DNA from: Cyclospora cayetanensis | Lineage: Eukaryota > Apicomplexa > Conoidasida > Eucoccidiorida > Eimeriidae | Assembly: GCF_002999335.1 (NCBI RefSeq) | Contig: NW_020312480.1 | Span: 310,001-374,000 of the forward strand | Direction of reading: 5' to 3' | DNA length: 64,000 nt | Part shown: piece by piece, positions 10,615 through 24,100 of the stretch | How the letters are laid out: every line of letters begins with the position of its first letter | Numbering within the stretch: position 1 is the stretch's first letter | Program-made: the position numbers and the translations under genes | Notes under the pieces: model-generated | Databases searched by the model: none | The model's input: the letters and a program-made list of their open reading frames with translations, nothing else | What the model was told of the DNA's origin: nothing

Positions 10615-13600
10615 AGTGATCCTGCTGAGGGGCTGAAAGTTACCTCACATGCACCACCTTCTGCCCTTTTATGGCGCAATTACCGGGTTCTGCTCAAGGA
10701 CCTGGTGGGTTCCTGCATTTTGTCTTCTTTCAGCCAGTAAATTCATCTCGACGCAGCTTGTTTTCCACGCTGTGCCGGCATTCGACGCGGCGGAGCACAG
10801 CTTGGAGCCGCTCCAAGGATTAGCTCGATTAGCTCAATAAGATGCGCTGGACGAATTGCAGCCGTTCACACCACTAGCAGCCCTTTCTTTATAAGGTAAT
10901 TTGATTCTATTATAGCCAAGGGACAGAAGGAATACCTATTTTCAGATGAACCCTCTGTGCTCGCTGAGCAGCGTGCTTCCGCCGGAAACGCCGACTTTGT
11001 TCATGCTCTTTGGTGTTTTGTAAATGCTTGCAATACTAGTTGATTTGACTCACTCCCCAGCAATAGGAGCAGCAGCTTTGCTGTGAGGCTCTAAGAAATT
11101 AATTTAGAGCACACATTTTTCTTTACTGCTGTCTGCCTTTACCTTAAACTGTAGAATACGGCCGGTGATGCAGCCCTTGACCGTTATTGCACTCAAATCC
11201 TGGTGTGGCTCTGCCTTCTTAGCCAAAGGGGCAAGAGTTGAGCTCACTTGACAATCATACCTCAAAAAGCAGTTTGTGTGCGCAAGTCTTACCGGTCTGT
11301 TGCTTAATAGATGAGCCGCTTCAGAGCACTCTATTACCCAATGTGACATTCCAGGTAAGCCAGGGGTATACGACTGCTAAAGTAGCTCATCGAAATAAAG
11401 TTCCACATTTTACCACATGCTGGATTACCGATAGATACTCCTACCTAAAATTACTGAATCCTCTTTGAGCTTGCTGTTGAGCTTACGTCTGCCTAAAACG
11501 AGCGTCCGGGATTTTAGTATGAATTGAACTGTGATAGCCCCTACAACTAGGTGATTTTCTCTGCATATATACAGCCGTTATCAGGTTATTCTTCCTACAA
11601 AAGGCTTTCTGCGGAGACTACGTGCCTATGTGCTTCCTTTCCTCGATGGGGTAAGGAGCGAGGACCATCTTCGTCCGACACATGTAGAGGTCAAGTAGTC
11701 GCCCATTGTATGGCTTTCATATGTTTCTAGTCCGTGGGATCTAACCTACGCATCCATAAAGATTTTATCAGCTGACAGAGAACTTAAAATTAGCCCTGGG
11801 GATGTAAAGTTCACTCAAGCTAGCAAACCGGCCTCTGCTTGCGCAGTAGGCGTTGGTGCAATCAAAGTCCTTGGCTATTCGGTGGCCCCAGCCACCCCCT
11901 CACCGCTGCAGCCAGAAGACTGCTGTAGAGGAATTCAGCGTTTCACTGCATTTGCAATTAACGTTTGAACGTGGAACGGCTGCATCAAACCGTGCTGTGC
12001 TACCAACCATCCAAAGGCCCCTTAGGCTTACACTTAACTCCAGACTAAACATAAGCTGAAGAAAAAGCTAATAGGTGTCCTTCCAATGGAGCTTTCTTTT
12101 ATTCTTTCCTCGCCACTCAGAGCTCTAGACATGGGGGAAGGAGGTCACTTACGGTGCACTTAACTGTACCCTCGAAGCAACCTGAGCTTTTATATCTCAC
12201 TACACATAGCACCTAGCACAAGCGCGTAAAACACTGCATCTTGTGGTACCGAGCTAGCAGCACATAGGCCAGTTTGCCAGTTCTACGCCAGATCATGATA
12301 CATATATATATAGAGTAGTAGATTGTGGCTAAGTGTATGTTTGTCCGTTACTAATACAATTCTAATCAAAAGGCTTCTTTGGCGTTCGTATCTTAGCGTA
12401 TTTACCATCGCCAGTTTAACCGCGCAGAGGTGGAAGCTACAGAGCATACGCTACCATCAGCTACATGCTGAAGTAGCATCGTTAAAGCTCATTCACTTTT
12501 TGCGGCCCCGCATCAAGAGGCTCCTCCTAAGGCTGCGGTGGTGGAAAAGAGAGCGTAATAGAGGATACCGCATCTCGAGTCATTAAAGCTCGCAAGCGGG
12601 TGCTTCGGCGAAAACAGTTTCAATGCACACAAAACAACGATCATTCCCCCTGGTATACTTGATGTGAAGCCTATCTCTCAACAAAGCTGCCTTGGTGGGA
12701 TGCTAACGACCCGTTTACACACTGACTATCGATGGACCTAGATAGAATCTGAATGAAAGACAAAGGACTACCCACGGTTTCTACAAAACTACCAAGCGTC
12801 GTACGCATGAGTGTAACTAGGTGCATTCCACCTGTGCAATACACGCATGCGGAGGTTTTACGTCGAAAACCCATTGTGGGTTACAATTAGCTGCACAGAT
12901 CCCTGAGCTTAGAGTTTGATTCTTAGACGCTATTCAACAGTTTTATGTGTGCATGTGCCGAGACACTTTGTGGAAATGAAGCGGAAGCCAAGCAATGCGA
13001 ACTGCAGCCCGAGAGTGAGGCCTCTCTGGTAGCACAGAGACGACTGATCAATCTTTTCCCACTGGACTACACGGGCCAAACGTTCTTGTTTATGCTGGTT
13101 TGTCCCAGAATGCTTGGTAGTGCTTGTTTGGTAGCAGCCTCTGGCTGCGTAAATTAGCCATGTGCCCCAAGAAAAATATCACATCATTCCATTCGCTATT
13201 CGAATCATGATGTCTCCGTTTTGCACGGTAGCAGCTTCATATATTTATGCTGTACTCTTGTTGCTTCATAAGGTTATGGGCCTCACGCAATGCAGGGGCA
13301 TGCCCTCACACGGGCTAGAGCTTAAGCTCCAGCGAGCATCAGAGAGACTGTGCCTTTTGCAGGAAGCAACACAAAAGAGAGTCAACAAGTCTCTATGCCA
13401 GTAAAAGGCAGATATGGAAGTATGAACGGCAGGAGGAGCAGAGGATATAGAATATGGTGCTTGATGAGGTGGATGAAAGGGCATATGAAATCACCCGGGA
13501 GAAATGAAGCTGCGCATATAACGTGCTTCCATCGTCCCACGTATGTAGCACTACTTAGAATGGACGGTGCACATGCGTATAGGTAACAATCATTACGAAA

Positions 13601-13906
13601 GGGGATCTAGACGTCGTGCCGGGCGTGGCTACCAAGGTCTCTCGTAGAATGTTTTATTTTGGTGTGATTGTTGTAGTCAAGTCAATTCTTGAATGACTGT
13701 TGCCTGTATATGCTATTAGTGCTTTACTAGCCCGGCCTGCTTTTTCGCCTGTAGTAGAGAGATACGGAGGAATGAAATTCATAATTACCGCTGGCCTTCG
13801 ATTCGTTACGTTGCCCAGCTGTTCTTTGGATCTGAAACAACTCTGCCAGCTTCCGTACCCCAAAAGGCCGAAATTTGCAAGCGATCGTACCTTTAAAATT
13901 CAGATT

Positions 13907-14773
13907 TTAATAACCCAAAATGTCAAAAAAAGGCAAGATGTTCGTACACCGGAAGAAACAAAGAGTAAAGACGCTACTTGGGGAACATGACCGCACATCT
14001 TTTTTTTCTAGGAAGCACTGTGCCTTTAAAATTAATGATACAAGAATATCGTATATTTGAAATGATAGTAAGTGGAATGTGAGTTGGAATATCGGATGCG
14101 AGTCAGCTGTGTGTCTCCTGCGTCCAGTACGTCCACAAAGGGAGAGTCTTAGTGTTCTGCTACCACTGAAGCGACAGGCAGTCCGTTTCTCCACTCTGAA
14201 AAACAAAACGCCTTGTAAGAGGAAAGGGGGAGCCGAATGAGTACACCACGTCCATGTGCAGAATGTATTTCCTATGAACGGTGCCCGGCGATGAGGAGAC
14301 TAGATGCAACAAAAAGATTCCAGTCAGTATCATGCCCAAAATAAGCGAAAGTGCTCTGTGTTGCCTGTAATATGCTAATTTGATTCTGAAAAGCAGTAAC
14401 ACTACAATTTACTGGCAGTGTGGGGGCGAAGCGACAATCTCGATTCGGGTGTGCCTGTGCACCTCAGACTGCGCGGCATCGTGAGAAAAGGGGAGCAACG
14501 ACCCGATTCAGGTCTCCAGTTTTAGGAGTATCTTACCGTGACAGCTGTTAACACCCATAGAGGAAAACTAAAACCGCCCCCATGAGCGTGTCAATAATTT
14601 TTTCCCCGTAATGTGCCCACTGGTCTGGTAACGGGTTTTGGACGTGCCGTATCGCTAGCGCGAGTTGCTCTCCGTCCAACACCAATCCCAGTGTATGCAA
14701 AAGACTTTTCTATGGCTCTCTCACTTTTATAGCTTTTTCCAGGCAGAAATAAGATGCCTGTGGGACGCTTCAT
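13907..14773 (-). CDS. Possible multi-exon gene, unresolved
   Basis: An ATG at 14773 opens a 60-residue polar frame (begins MKRPTGILFLPGKSYK). Downstream on the same strand, between 14402 and 14160, two overlapping frames look protein-like, one with a strong hydrophobic helix (LSLILGMILTGIFLLHLV), and both follow T-rich CAG acceptors. I could not settle frames or junctions. No family recognised; it may be chance. Confidence 0.2.
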
Positions 14774-15120
14774 CGTCTCCCATCGAACACAACAGGCACC
14801 TGGTCTGGCCTACTCGTACACTGCTGGTTCGTGTGTGACCTAGGTTTGTCCTTCCTACCCGTTTCACCAGCACAGTGGCACAGTTCAAATTGAGCTCTTC
14901 CGTACATTTTTCTCCTCACCGCCTATGGGCGCTACCTATTCTTCCCCCCATATCTTGGCTCCTACTCTTCTACTATTCAAAACTCGATAGCAGTAATAGA
15001 GACTATATGCTCTAACGCCATGTGAGTAAACAACAGGCAAGCGGGTACTGCGACTGTTCCTGGGTGAGCGTGGGAAGAAACATTTTATGTCAGCCAGTGT
15101 GGAGCGGGGGGATCTCGAAG

Positions 15121-18100
15121 ATGTCGGCTGAATCGCCTGATATCGCGTCTGCTAGCACAGCCCCTGTGCCCCCAGCACCAGCAGGTGGCGAGAGCCCAAC
15201 CCCGTCAATTCAATTATCCCAGTGGAACCCAGAATTGAGTGAAGGTGTTGCCCCATTTCTATATCTAAACCAACCATTGCCACAGTCGGCTCCCCGTTTG
15301 GGGCCGAGCCGGGGCCGGCAAGGCCCAAGCGAACTTCCTCATCATTCTAACATGCCGCCAAGCAGCATTGGCGCCGATCGACATGGGCACAGGGACTGCA
15401 ATGGCGGCAGCATCGCTTATGTATGCGAACGAGGACCCGTTGAGATGCCTGTGAATTCCTCTGCATGGGCCCGCGAAATCTCGGGGAACCTAAGCCACAC
15501 TTCGTTTAAATATACCCAATACCCAAATTTGCTGCCGATGAGCACAGAGCATCGGCTTGATTTTGCAAAGCGGTCTCTGCCTTTCCCCCGCCGAATGTAT
15601 TCACACGTTTCAGAAACAACCGACCGTGTTTGTGTTCTCCTTTGGCGGGCTTTTGCCCTCAAATTGAGATATCCTCTAATGACACTCATAGGCATTGTAG
15701 CTCCAGGTGAGCCTTTGCAGAAGGCAGGCAAAGGGTGTCGTTCGGCAGGCACTAAGAGATGGTATTGTGCTTTTTCCTTTTAAAAGCTTCGTCGTGTTTG
15801 CTTGTTGAGTCTGCATCGTTGGGATTTTGCATGCTCATCTGCTGCCAGGCAGCTAAGGCATTTATTTCTGGGCTATCTTCGCACTTGCGATCTCCTTTTC
15901 TCAGTCGCTCTGGTGGTGTCTGCGTGCAAAATACTCTCTCACTACCAAAATATAGAGGTACCACAGGAGTACAACACCGGCCGAAACATAGCTTGTGCTG
16001 CTGGTGGGGCACACATGGCTCCAAGACCAAGTGGTACTATATTCAGTAAAGAGTCTATTTCATGAGTCACTCGCCTGTAGTAGCTGGTCTAAGTAGGCTG
16101 CCTTTCACGTCCAAGACGCCGATAATTGGATGCCAACTAAAGGGCAGACTTCGCGGGCGTTTTGCAGGGATGATGAGTGGGCTCTTCATGAAGTGAAGGC
16201 TTTGAGGGGCGACAGGAACAATGTTTTACTGAGTGCACTTCTGGATGTCCGTTATTGGGTCAGTACGAGTCCCTTGGCTGCCTGTTGATGATTTTTTCTG
16301 CCTAGGTGAATTTTTTGCCCGCGAATATGTCGGTAGACCCATTTAGCAGGTGCAATTTTGGGGCCTACACCAACCGAACCACAAAAACAAGAAGAGGAAG
16401 CGGTAAGCCGTGAACAACATGGGCACTGTTCCCTACGCCTCTATAGCTCAATTAGACTGAGCGATAATCCCCAAGATTTACACTTACTTTTGGCCTTAAA
16501 TCTATGGGCTCCCCCTGAAATGAGCCCTTATTCACGCACCTTTACGTGTGGCGCTAACTTCCACTAAGAGGCATTACAACCGAAGCATGCTCCTAAAACA
16601 CGCTAATAGAGACTGTCTCAGTGTACATACAGTGTTTACTTGTTGCGGGACCCAGGTTATCGATAGATATGACTAGGAGGTCCCAAGTGTCAATCGCACC
16701 CGTGGGGTGCTAAGCGAAAATGCTCTGTATGCCTCCAATGTGATGTTGTTCCTCACGTCTCCAGATCCGTGCTTTTCCCCATCTAATCTCATGCCTCCTT
16801 TTGGTAGACGTTACGACGGCCTCCACTTGATGTACCTACCGGCTATCTTGCACTCCGGGGGTTATTTAGCCTTCGTAGACAAAGCAGGATCTGACTGCCA
16901 GCAACTCCGAAAGTTCCTAGGGGAATTCGCACAGACTGTCAGCCCCTGTGAGCTCCCAGTAATTACCAAGGGTATCGTGTGTCCTCTTTTCGTGCATGTA
17001 GATATACCTGCACATTCGGAGTAGTATCACATCAGTCTGTATACTTAATTGCGCATTTTATGCGTAGGGCTAGAATGTCCAGTAAGCCCCAAAAGAACGA
17101 AATCAATTAAAGAACGCAATGTGCTCAGTCTGCTGCGTCCGCCACAGACCTCATGGAACGCACTCTGGAGTCCCAGCTGTTTATCACCTTTCCATCAGAA
17201 AGAGCATTAGAAAAATACAGACGTGAAGCAGCCGCCTACAAAAAGCGCCCAATATATTCGGCATTCATTTGCAGAGCGGCAGCTCCAGGAGGCCTCGACA
17301 TCACGATCCGTATGCACGTTCGCCGGGGGACGGTGAGAACAGTAACAGCATCAATAGAAGTGCTATCCTCAAAACAGTAGCTAACAAGGATGTTGTGCGG
17401 GCTAGCATCCAAGTGCTAGCTGAGCCGTTGTGGGAGAGATCCTGCGTAGAACGCCTGTTAAGCAGCCCAGGATTTTGCATTTTGTGAGGAAAATTTTATA
17501 GCGCTTAGGAGTCCTCCAGCGCTCAGTAGCAAACATGGAGGCGTGAATTTGGAAATGCTTTGGTATCTTCGATACATGGTAGTTGAGCTGCGTTCTCTGT
17601 GTGTTGACAGCCGCGGTCGATTGCAAATCACACAATCAGGCCTTTTCATCGATATTACACTGGATACGACTCAATGACATATTTTGGTGGCACTAACTTT
17701 TTGCTTAAGGCAGACACAATCGGCACGGAAGCACAAGATAAACCTTATGGCCATTTGACTGGGGGATTCCTTGATCTCCTAACACTTGTGCACACTTTCA
17801 ACCTCGACAGAACAGGAGTTCGAAAGCTCTTTCCTGGATCTATTGGTAGGTCTGAACTTATCGGTTATGCTTGTTGCTGGGAAGAAAAAAGGTGTCGCCG
17901 ATATCTGGGCTGCGACAAATTTCTATCACCATGCATCGTTTGCCTGGAGCTGCCTTGCTTCTAATATCTACTGCTGTTGGACGCGAAATAAGTGTTTCGT
18001 GCTGCTTGATTTGGTTGAATTCGTTTAGTACCGCAACAGCAAAAACCTCAGTGGCTCCGCATCTCAGAGACCTTTTACAAGATATTTGACTACTTTGGCC

Positions 18101-21100
18101 GAATTCCAGTTCTAAATAGCATCAGTAAGCTGTATGATTCCTAAAAGCAGGCAATCCTCAGCGGGCGCTTAAGCCATGTTCTCCAACCAGATGAATTCGC
18201 AAAGGCAGTGTATTGTCCATCCACGATAATTTGAACAGTATAGAGTAGGACACAGGCCTTGAGGGCCTGGTAAATATCAGCCAAGAAGACCATATGAAAC
18301 TGTATAGTGTGTGCGTGTTGAAGCTGGTACCTTCCCAAGCATGCCTTATCGAGCCTTCATATGGGAAGCTTTGCGAGGCTTTTTTCAGTGTACTCAAGGA
18401 ATAGCATCAAGCTATTGAGGATGCTCCTTGGACAGGCGGAAAAACACTTGTCCGAGATCCTTGCCCTCGTCCTTTGTATTTCGGCCTCTTCTAATGAAGG
18501 TGGTGAATACCGCAATATAGGCACATGGTTTTTGGTGCACTCCGACGCGTGGCTCTTGGCAACCAATCCACTGTTCTGACCCTTGCCTCAGCAGTTCTGT
18601 CTTCAACAAGAGGAAATTTGTCAGAGGGGCAATAGATGCTTGTATCGTATTTCTAGTTTGGCAGCACCACAGTGTGTTGTAGATATTTTGCACTTGGTAC
18701 GCATGCTAGCATGGTGGCTGCTTGTTGTTCTGTAGACCAACCTCAGGATGTTCGATACCTGCTTCCTGCCTTCTTGGCGGGCCCTGGGTATGGCGCCGTC
18801 CGGTTGTACACGCACCGTGCAGTGCAAGCTGGATGCGATAGTGAAGCTCCTGCTATGAAGGTCTTGGAGTCGGTATGTCACGATTCCACTCCCTGCATAT
18901 TGCAATGCCCCTGTCTCCCTTTGCCGCTACATACTAGTTGTCGCTATCGGCCTCTAATGAGGGAAATTTATGAGTAGATTGGCTGTAGCATGCGCACGGC
19001 TACATAGATGTGCAGATCAGTGCTACTCTTATTTTGCTTATGCTTCCCCACAGCTGTTCTACTCCCGCACAAAAAAAATGGGTGCGGGGCTAATCTTGGC
19101 AACTGGTGGTCCGTTGCACCAAGTGCTACGAACTTTCAGTTCTCCTGTACGCACGGCCTATGCCCCCGTTATGTTTATGTACGCCAAAGCCGTCCCTTGT
19201 ACCTTATTATTATTAAGCTCCCATGAGTGTCCAGAATGCCTTAATTATCACTTGAAAGCCACAGGCAAGCTTTTACTGATAATAGGAGACACTGAGAAGT
19301 TCCTGCTTTTCAAGTCATCAAGCCAAAAGGCAAGAGCTTAAGGCATTTGCGCCGGAAAGTCCACATTATTCGACTGTGTTTTCTGTTGTTCTGACCTTGA
19401 TATCACCAGAATACTCTTTTAAGCACTGTTTGCCTTGTTGATTTGATTTTTGCTGTAGGGAGTCAGGAATGCCATTTACCCCTGCGACGGTTACCTCTCG
19501 TTTCGGCAAACCGGACTCCTGCTGTGCACCTTTCGTCGTTCTGTTCGTCTGCATCCTTTGGCAAGCTGTGAAGGCTATAATGGTGGATAAGGAAACTGGA
19601 TTCAAAGTAGGTCTAAACATGTTTCTGCAAGCAGTCCACACTTTATTGTAAATATCCGCAACTTTCACTGCCCAGGTGTTATGGTTTGTTCAGGACTCTA
19701 ATAATTGCTACTCTGTGTTCCAGAAGCATTGCCATTAGATTTTGAGTTTTGTTGGTGTCTTGGCTGGCAGGGGGTAATGTGCGACAGACACTACTAGGTA
19801 CAACCTCTTCACATTTCAGGGTGGAAGTGCTTGCTGTGATGACACTCAATACAATTCTTGCCTGCAGAACATGCTCAAGATATTGGGGATCTCAGACAAG
19901 GTCTTGTGGTTGTCTTGGTATATCTTCTTCATCATTTACAGCTTGCCAATGCTTTTATTAGTGGCTTTTGTGTCTAAGTGTTATGCCTTTACTCTAAGTG
20001 ATATATGGTTTCTCCTGACGCTGTTGGTGCTGGCGCTGATGGCTACCATTTCCTTCGCGTTATTCGTCACTGCATTCTTTACCGACGGAAACTTAGCAGG
20101 TACAGAATGTACAGATATGTCGTATAATAGCTACGGCCATATATTGTAGGGACCTTCCCTTTCTTCTTTTCCTTCGGCTAATGCAAGCATTCCTCAGCTA
20201 TCAATGCACAGATAAAAAGGGACAGTGCTGACGCGCAGTATGCTTGCATGCAGCGCTGTCGCAGATGCACTTTTGTAAGCTTTTGTTTCACTTATGTGAT
20301 CTGTGAACAGCAATGGCCGCATGTGCCTGGTGTACACTCATTTGGGCACCTGTCGTTTGTCAGTGGCTTGGAAATGAAGCTTGGAGTCCCAGTGTACAGA
20401 GATTCTTCATGGCGTCCTGCCCTGTCGCAGCACTTGGTGTGGTATGCTTTATTTGCTACCCCGGGAAGCTGACGGTCATGATTCTAATCTATTGCCTGCT
20501 GAATCAGGTTTGCTTGAACGATACACGTCTACTGAGTTCAGTGCCATGCGCCCCTGTAAAAGACGCTGTTTCAATCCCTCCACTCTGCTTGCTGTCCCAG
20601 GGCATCGATATTGCATGGCTCTTTAATGAGCCATACACTGGTGGCATTCGATCATCTACAGCCAAGTAAGTGTTCCAAAAGTTGGGTATAGCTCAACGGA
20701 AAAGCCGAGCCCTATTGATGCTGCAGTAGAACTTGAATATGATCGTGGCGCTGAAGGTGTCAGCTAGTAATCAGGACAGGTACATACAAAGTATGTTTTT
20801 AACCGCCCCTAGTTGGTTTGCGCTTGTCCTTGCGAAGCCTCCCAGCTCTCGGTGTTACTATAGTGGACGTATATGCTACCTTGAGCATCAGCACGGCAGT
20901 TTTCTTTCTCTTCGGCGCATACCTACATAAGATCTTGCCAAGTACGTGGGCTTGAGAGATGACTGCCTGCGTTTTTATGACACTTTGGCAGCTTAAGCGA
21001 TACTAGCTGAGCCGTGGTCCACTCACGAAATCAGAATCCAAAAACATTCTCTAGACAGCCCATTGGATGGGTTTTGTTGGCTCCTTGAATCCTTCTTTGC

Positions 21101-24100
21101 TGCAGCATCAAATGGTTGCCCTGAGCATCCTCTATTCCTATTAATTCGCTTGAACTCCTGGGCGCGCCAATGCTGCAATGCATGCGGTCGTCTGCTCGCA
21201 TGCCCCTGGAGCTCCTGCCCCAGGGACTCCTTAGGTTTCTGTTCTTCATTAAAGAATGCCCCCTGCCTAGCGAAGTATAGTGCAAAAAACAAGGACACGG
21301 TATGAGGGGATTTGGTGCTGTACTTCTTTAGAATAGTAACAAAGGTAGCTGCTCCACTTCTCCTTGCTGTGAGAACCAATGGTGGAACTCTGAAAATCTG
21401 GCAGGGGTCTTTATACAAGATGGCAGGTCCAGCGCTTGCTGGTCTTGTCCTATTTTTCTGTGCAGCCTCTACTCGATGTACGTGGAGTTTGCAAGACCTT
21501 CTCAACCTGGCAGGCGAAGAAATGTAGTAGGGGCTCACTGCAGGCAGTTAACAGGGTCTCTTTTTCGGTGTACCGCGACGAAATCTTTGGCGTTCTGGGC
21601 CAGAATGGCGCTGGGAAGTCCACCCTCATTTCTGTCATCACTGGATCAATAGCTTTCACAGACGGGGATGTATTTATCGAAGGGCTCTCCATGAAGCGAC
21701 AGCCTACCTATGCAAGGCGCAATATTGGGTAACAGATTTTAGTAAATTCACTGGCCTGACATAGGGTTTCTGTATAAAGAGCAGGCAAAAGCCATGGTCT
21801 TGTTCTTGGATAATACTGGGCCGAATGAGATTCTTGGGAAAAGAGTCAGCTTTCCTCGTGGTGACTGTAAGGAAAACTGAATCCGCTGTATTCCAAGTTT
21901 TGTTGTGGCACCGGTCTACCATCAGGTACTGCCCTCAGTTTGACGTACTGCTTCCCTATTTAACTGTTGAGGAGACACTTTGGGTTTACGCTTCACTGCG
22001 AGGCGTTCCAAGGAGTCACCGAAAAGAGGAAATAGCAGAGCTGATGAACATGGTAAACTCCGGGCTAATGGCCCAGCTGGAATACAGATTTGGAAGTAAT
22101 CCCTGTTCGAAGCCCCCATATCACTTAGATATTTATTTTGATTACTTTGGTTCTAAACATTTAGGTCCCTGTGACTTTCCACGGCTTCGTGCGCCAGTTT
22201 ATTACACTTTCCTGTGATCATGTCGTTTTGTGTATCCATCACATTATTTGCTGACCACTTCTTCACCCTAGACTGTTCGGGCCGGGGACACTTGGTGCAG
22301 TCCATGTCAGCAACCTGTCTTAGCAGCGTTCCCCCTTTGCTGTTTTGTCTTATCAGATGAAGCTCTCGGAAATGGCAAAGGTTCGAATAGAAGCTTTAAG
22401 TGGCGGTTGGCGCAGACGTGTCAGCAGCACTGTTGCATTTCTGGGGGACCCAGCTGTTGTATTTCTTGACGAACCCACGGCAGGTAACGCCTGGTAGCTC
22501 ATACATCCTATTGGACGCCATGGCTACATTCTTTTCCTTCCCCGTGTTATATGATAAACTGAACTTATGCTCCTGAAGGGGACGTATGGCTCTTAATTTG
22601 CTGTCGTTGCAACACACGGAATAGTGTACATTAGGCGCAAGACCCGCGCACTTGCTGTTCTATACTCGGATAAAAGTAGGCAGAGATTTGGGCCTAGAAG
22701 CGGCAGTGGACATTTTGACTTCATTCACGCATGCTTTCAGGAATGGATACCCTCTATCGACGGACTTTCTGGGACTCCGTTCGCTGTTTAAGCCGTAGTA
22801 GATGTATTGTTCTTACAACACATATGATGGAGGAAGCAGACTATCTCTGCGACCGCTTGGCCATTATGGTGGACGGAAGAATTGCCTCGGCGGGGGCACC
22901 TCTGATCCTAAAGACTCGGTGGGTAACTCAGCGAAAGATGCCTGCAGCTAGCTAATTATCATCAGGAAGGGGCTCTGAACCACGCCAATATATTAAGATG
23001 GGCAGTGCCGTAATGCTCTACGCCCCAAGTACCTTTTGTCTTTGCATCATGCGTATTTGAGGGCTTCAAGCGGAGTGCTAATGGGCACCATTATGCTGCG
23101 TAACAGGTTTGGGAGAGGGTACATAATATCTGTTATCTCCCGGAAGCAAGGTCATCGAGAAGAACAACAGGCAAAAAAAAAACTACGGCAGCTGCTGCAC
23201 ACGTTAGAGCATCCCCCTGCCATTCAGGAAATATCCGGGCATGAACTGCGGATTTTTTCTCCGTTCCATCACTCCTTCCAGCTTCCAGTGTACGCTTATA
23301 AGGCCTTTCTTTTGGCATTCATCTCGCTCTGTCCATGTGCGCCACGTACCGGACCGAGGACTGAGAACACTCAACCATCTTTTGCTTTCAAAACACGCGT
23401 AGCTCTCTCAGAGTTGCTTCGGGTAGCTATATGTCCATACATACACAAACGATGAACTAAAGGGGAATTTTTTGACGAGTCAAATATGCCAATTACCTCA
23501 ACAAGCTGCAGTCACTCTTTATTTTCCCAATGTGGTTTTTGAGCTGCACCCTTCAGGCTCTTTGCGGAACTGGAGAAAAACGGCGAGCAGTATGGGGTAG
23601 AAAGCGCTGTCCTGGGTTTTGGCTCTCTTGAGGAAGTGTTCTTAAATGTCGTAAAACTCGCGAGGCAGGAACAGGAGCGCGCCGCTCATTCCTTAGGACT
23701 AGTAGAGACAACAAACCCGGACGGAGAATCCCTAGAAAACGCGGCAAATACACGGGAATCTGCATGCTCATCTCCCAGTTGCGCTATCGAGCCAGGCTCT
23801 CCACTTGGCGCTGAAGCGTCCCGATCCATCGGCAGGTCAGGGGAGCTGCTGGAAGCATCGCGTTCGTGTTTATCAACAGGCTAACAGTAATTTTGTTGTC
23901 ATCAAGTGCACAGAGCGCTAAATATTTATCTGTTAAAGAATACAAAAAGAGTTTGGTACAAAGACGTTCACTACGAACCAGACAGCACTAATTTTACTCA
24001 TTGAGGCCTTGTATCTCTGCTTGGCCATGCAGCAATTTCCACAGTAGCCTACGTTGTGTACATGTTCCTGCACATTTCCTGTGTACTCTGCGCTTCCGTT

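Larger units (their letters stand above)
6835..15120. other. Long gene-poor region
   Basis: About 8.3 kb with no gene that I can define. ORFs are short and scattered. Two places look more protein-like than the rest: the minus strand at 10148-10614 and the minus strand at about 13.9-14.8 kb; both are listed separately. A weak dispersed-repeat match to 32.2 kb begins near 8764. I found no tRNA-like structure, telomeric array or intact transposon. Confidence 0.4.

Noticed and set aside
13700..13990. 96-codon plus-strand frame
   Set aside because: Starts at a non-ATG codon and overlaps an equally open minus frame; no motif or conserved feature visible.
20676..20710. TAGCTCAACGG resembling a tRNA D-arm; also near 16441 and 54418
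   Set aside because: No matching T-arm (GTTCRANNC) or closing stems at the right distance in any of the three.
21023..21538. 171-codon minus-strand ORF
   Set aside because: It lies antisense to ABCA exons that carry the inter-domain linker and the start of ATPase domain 1, and shows no domain of its own.
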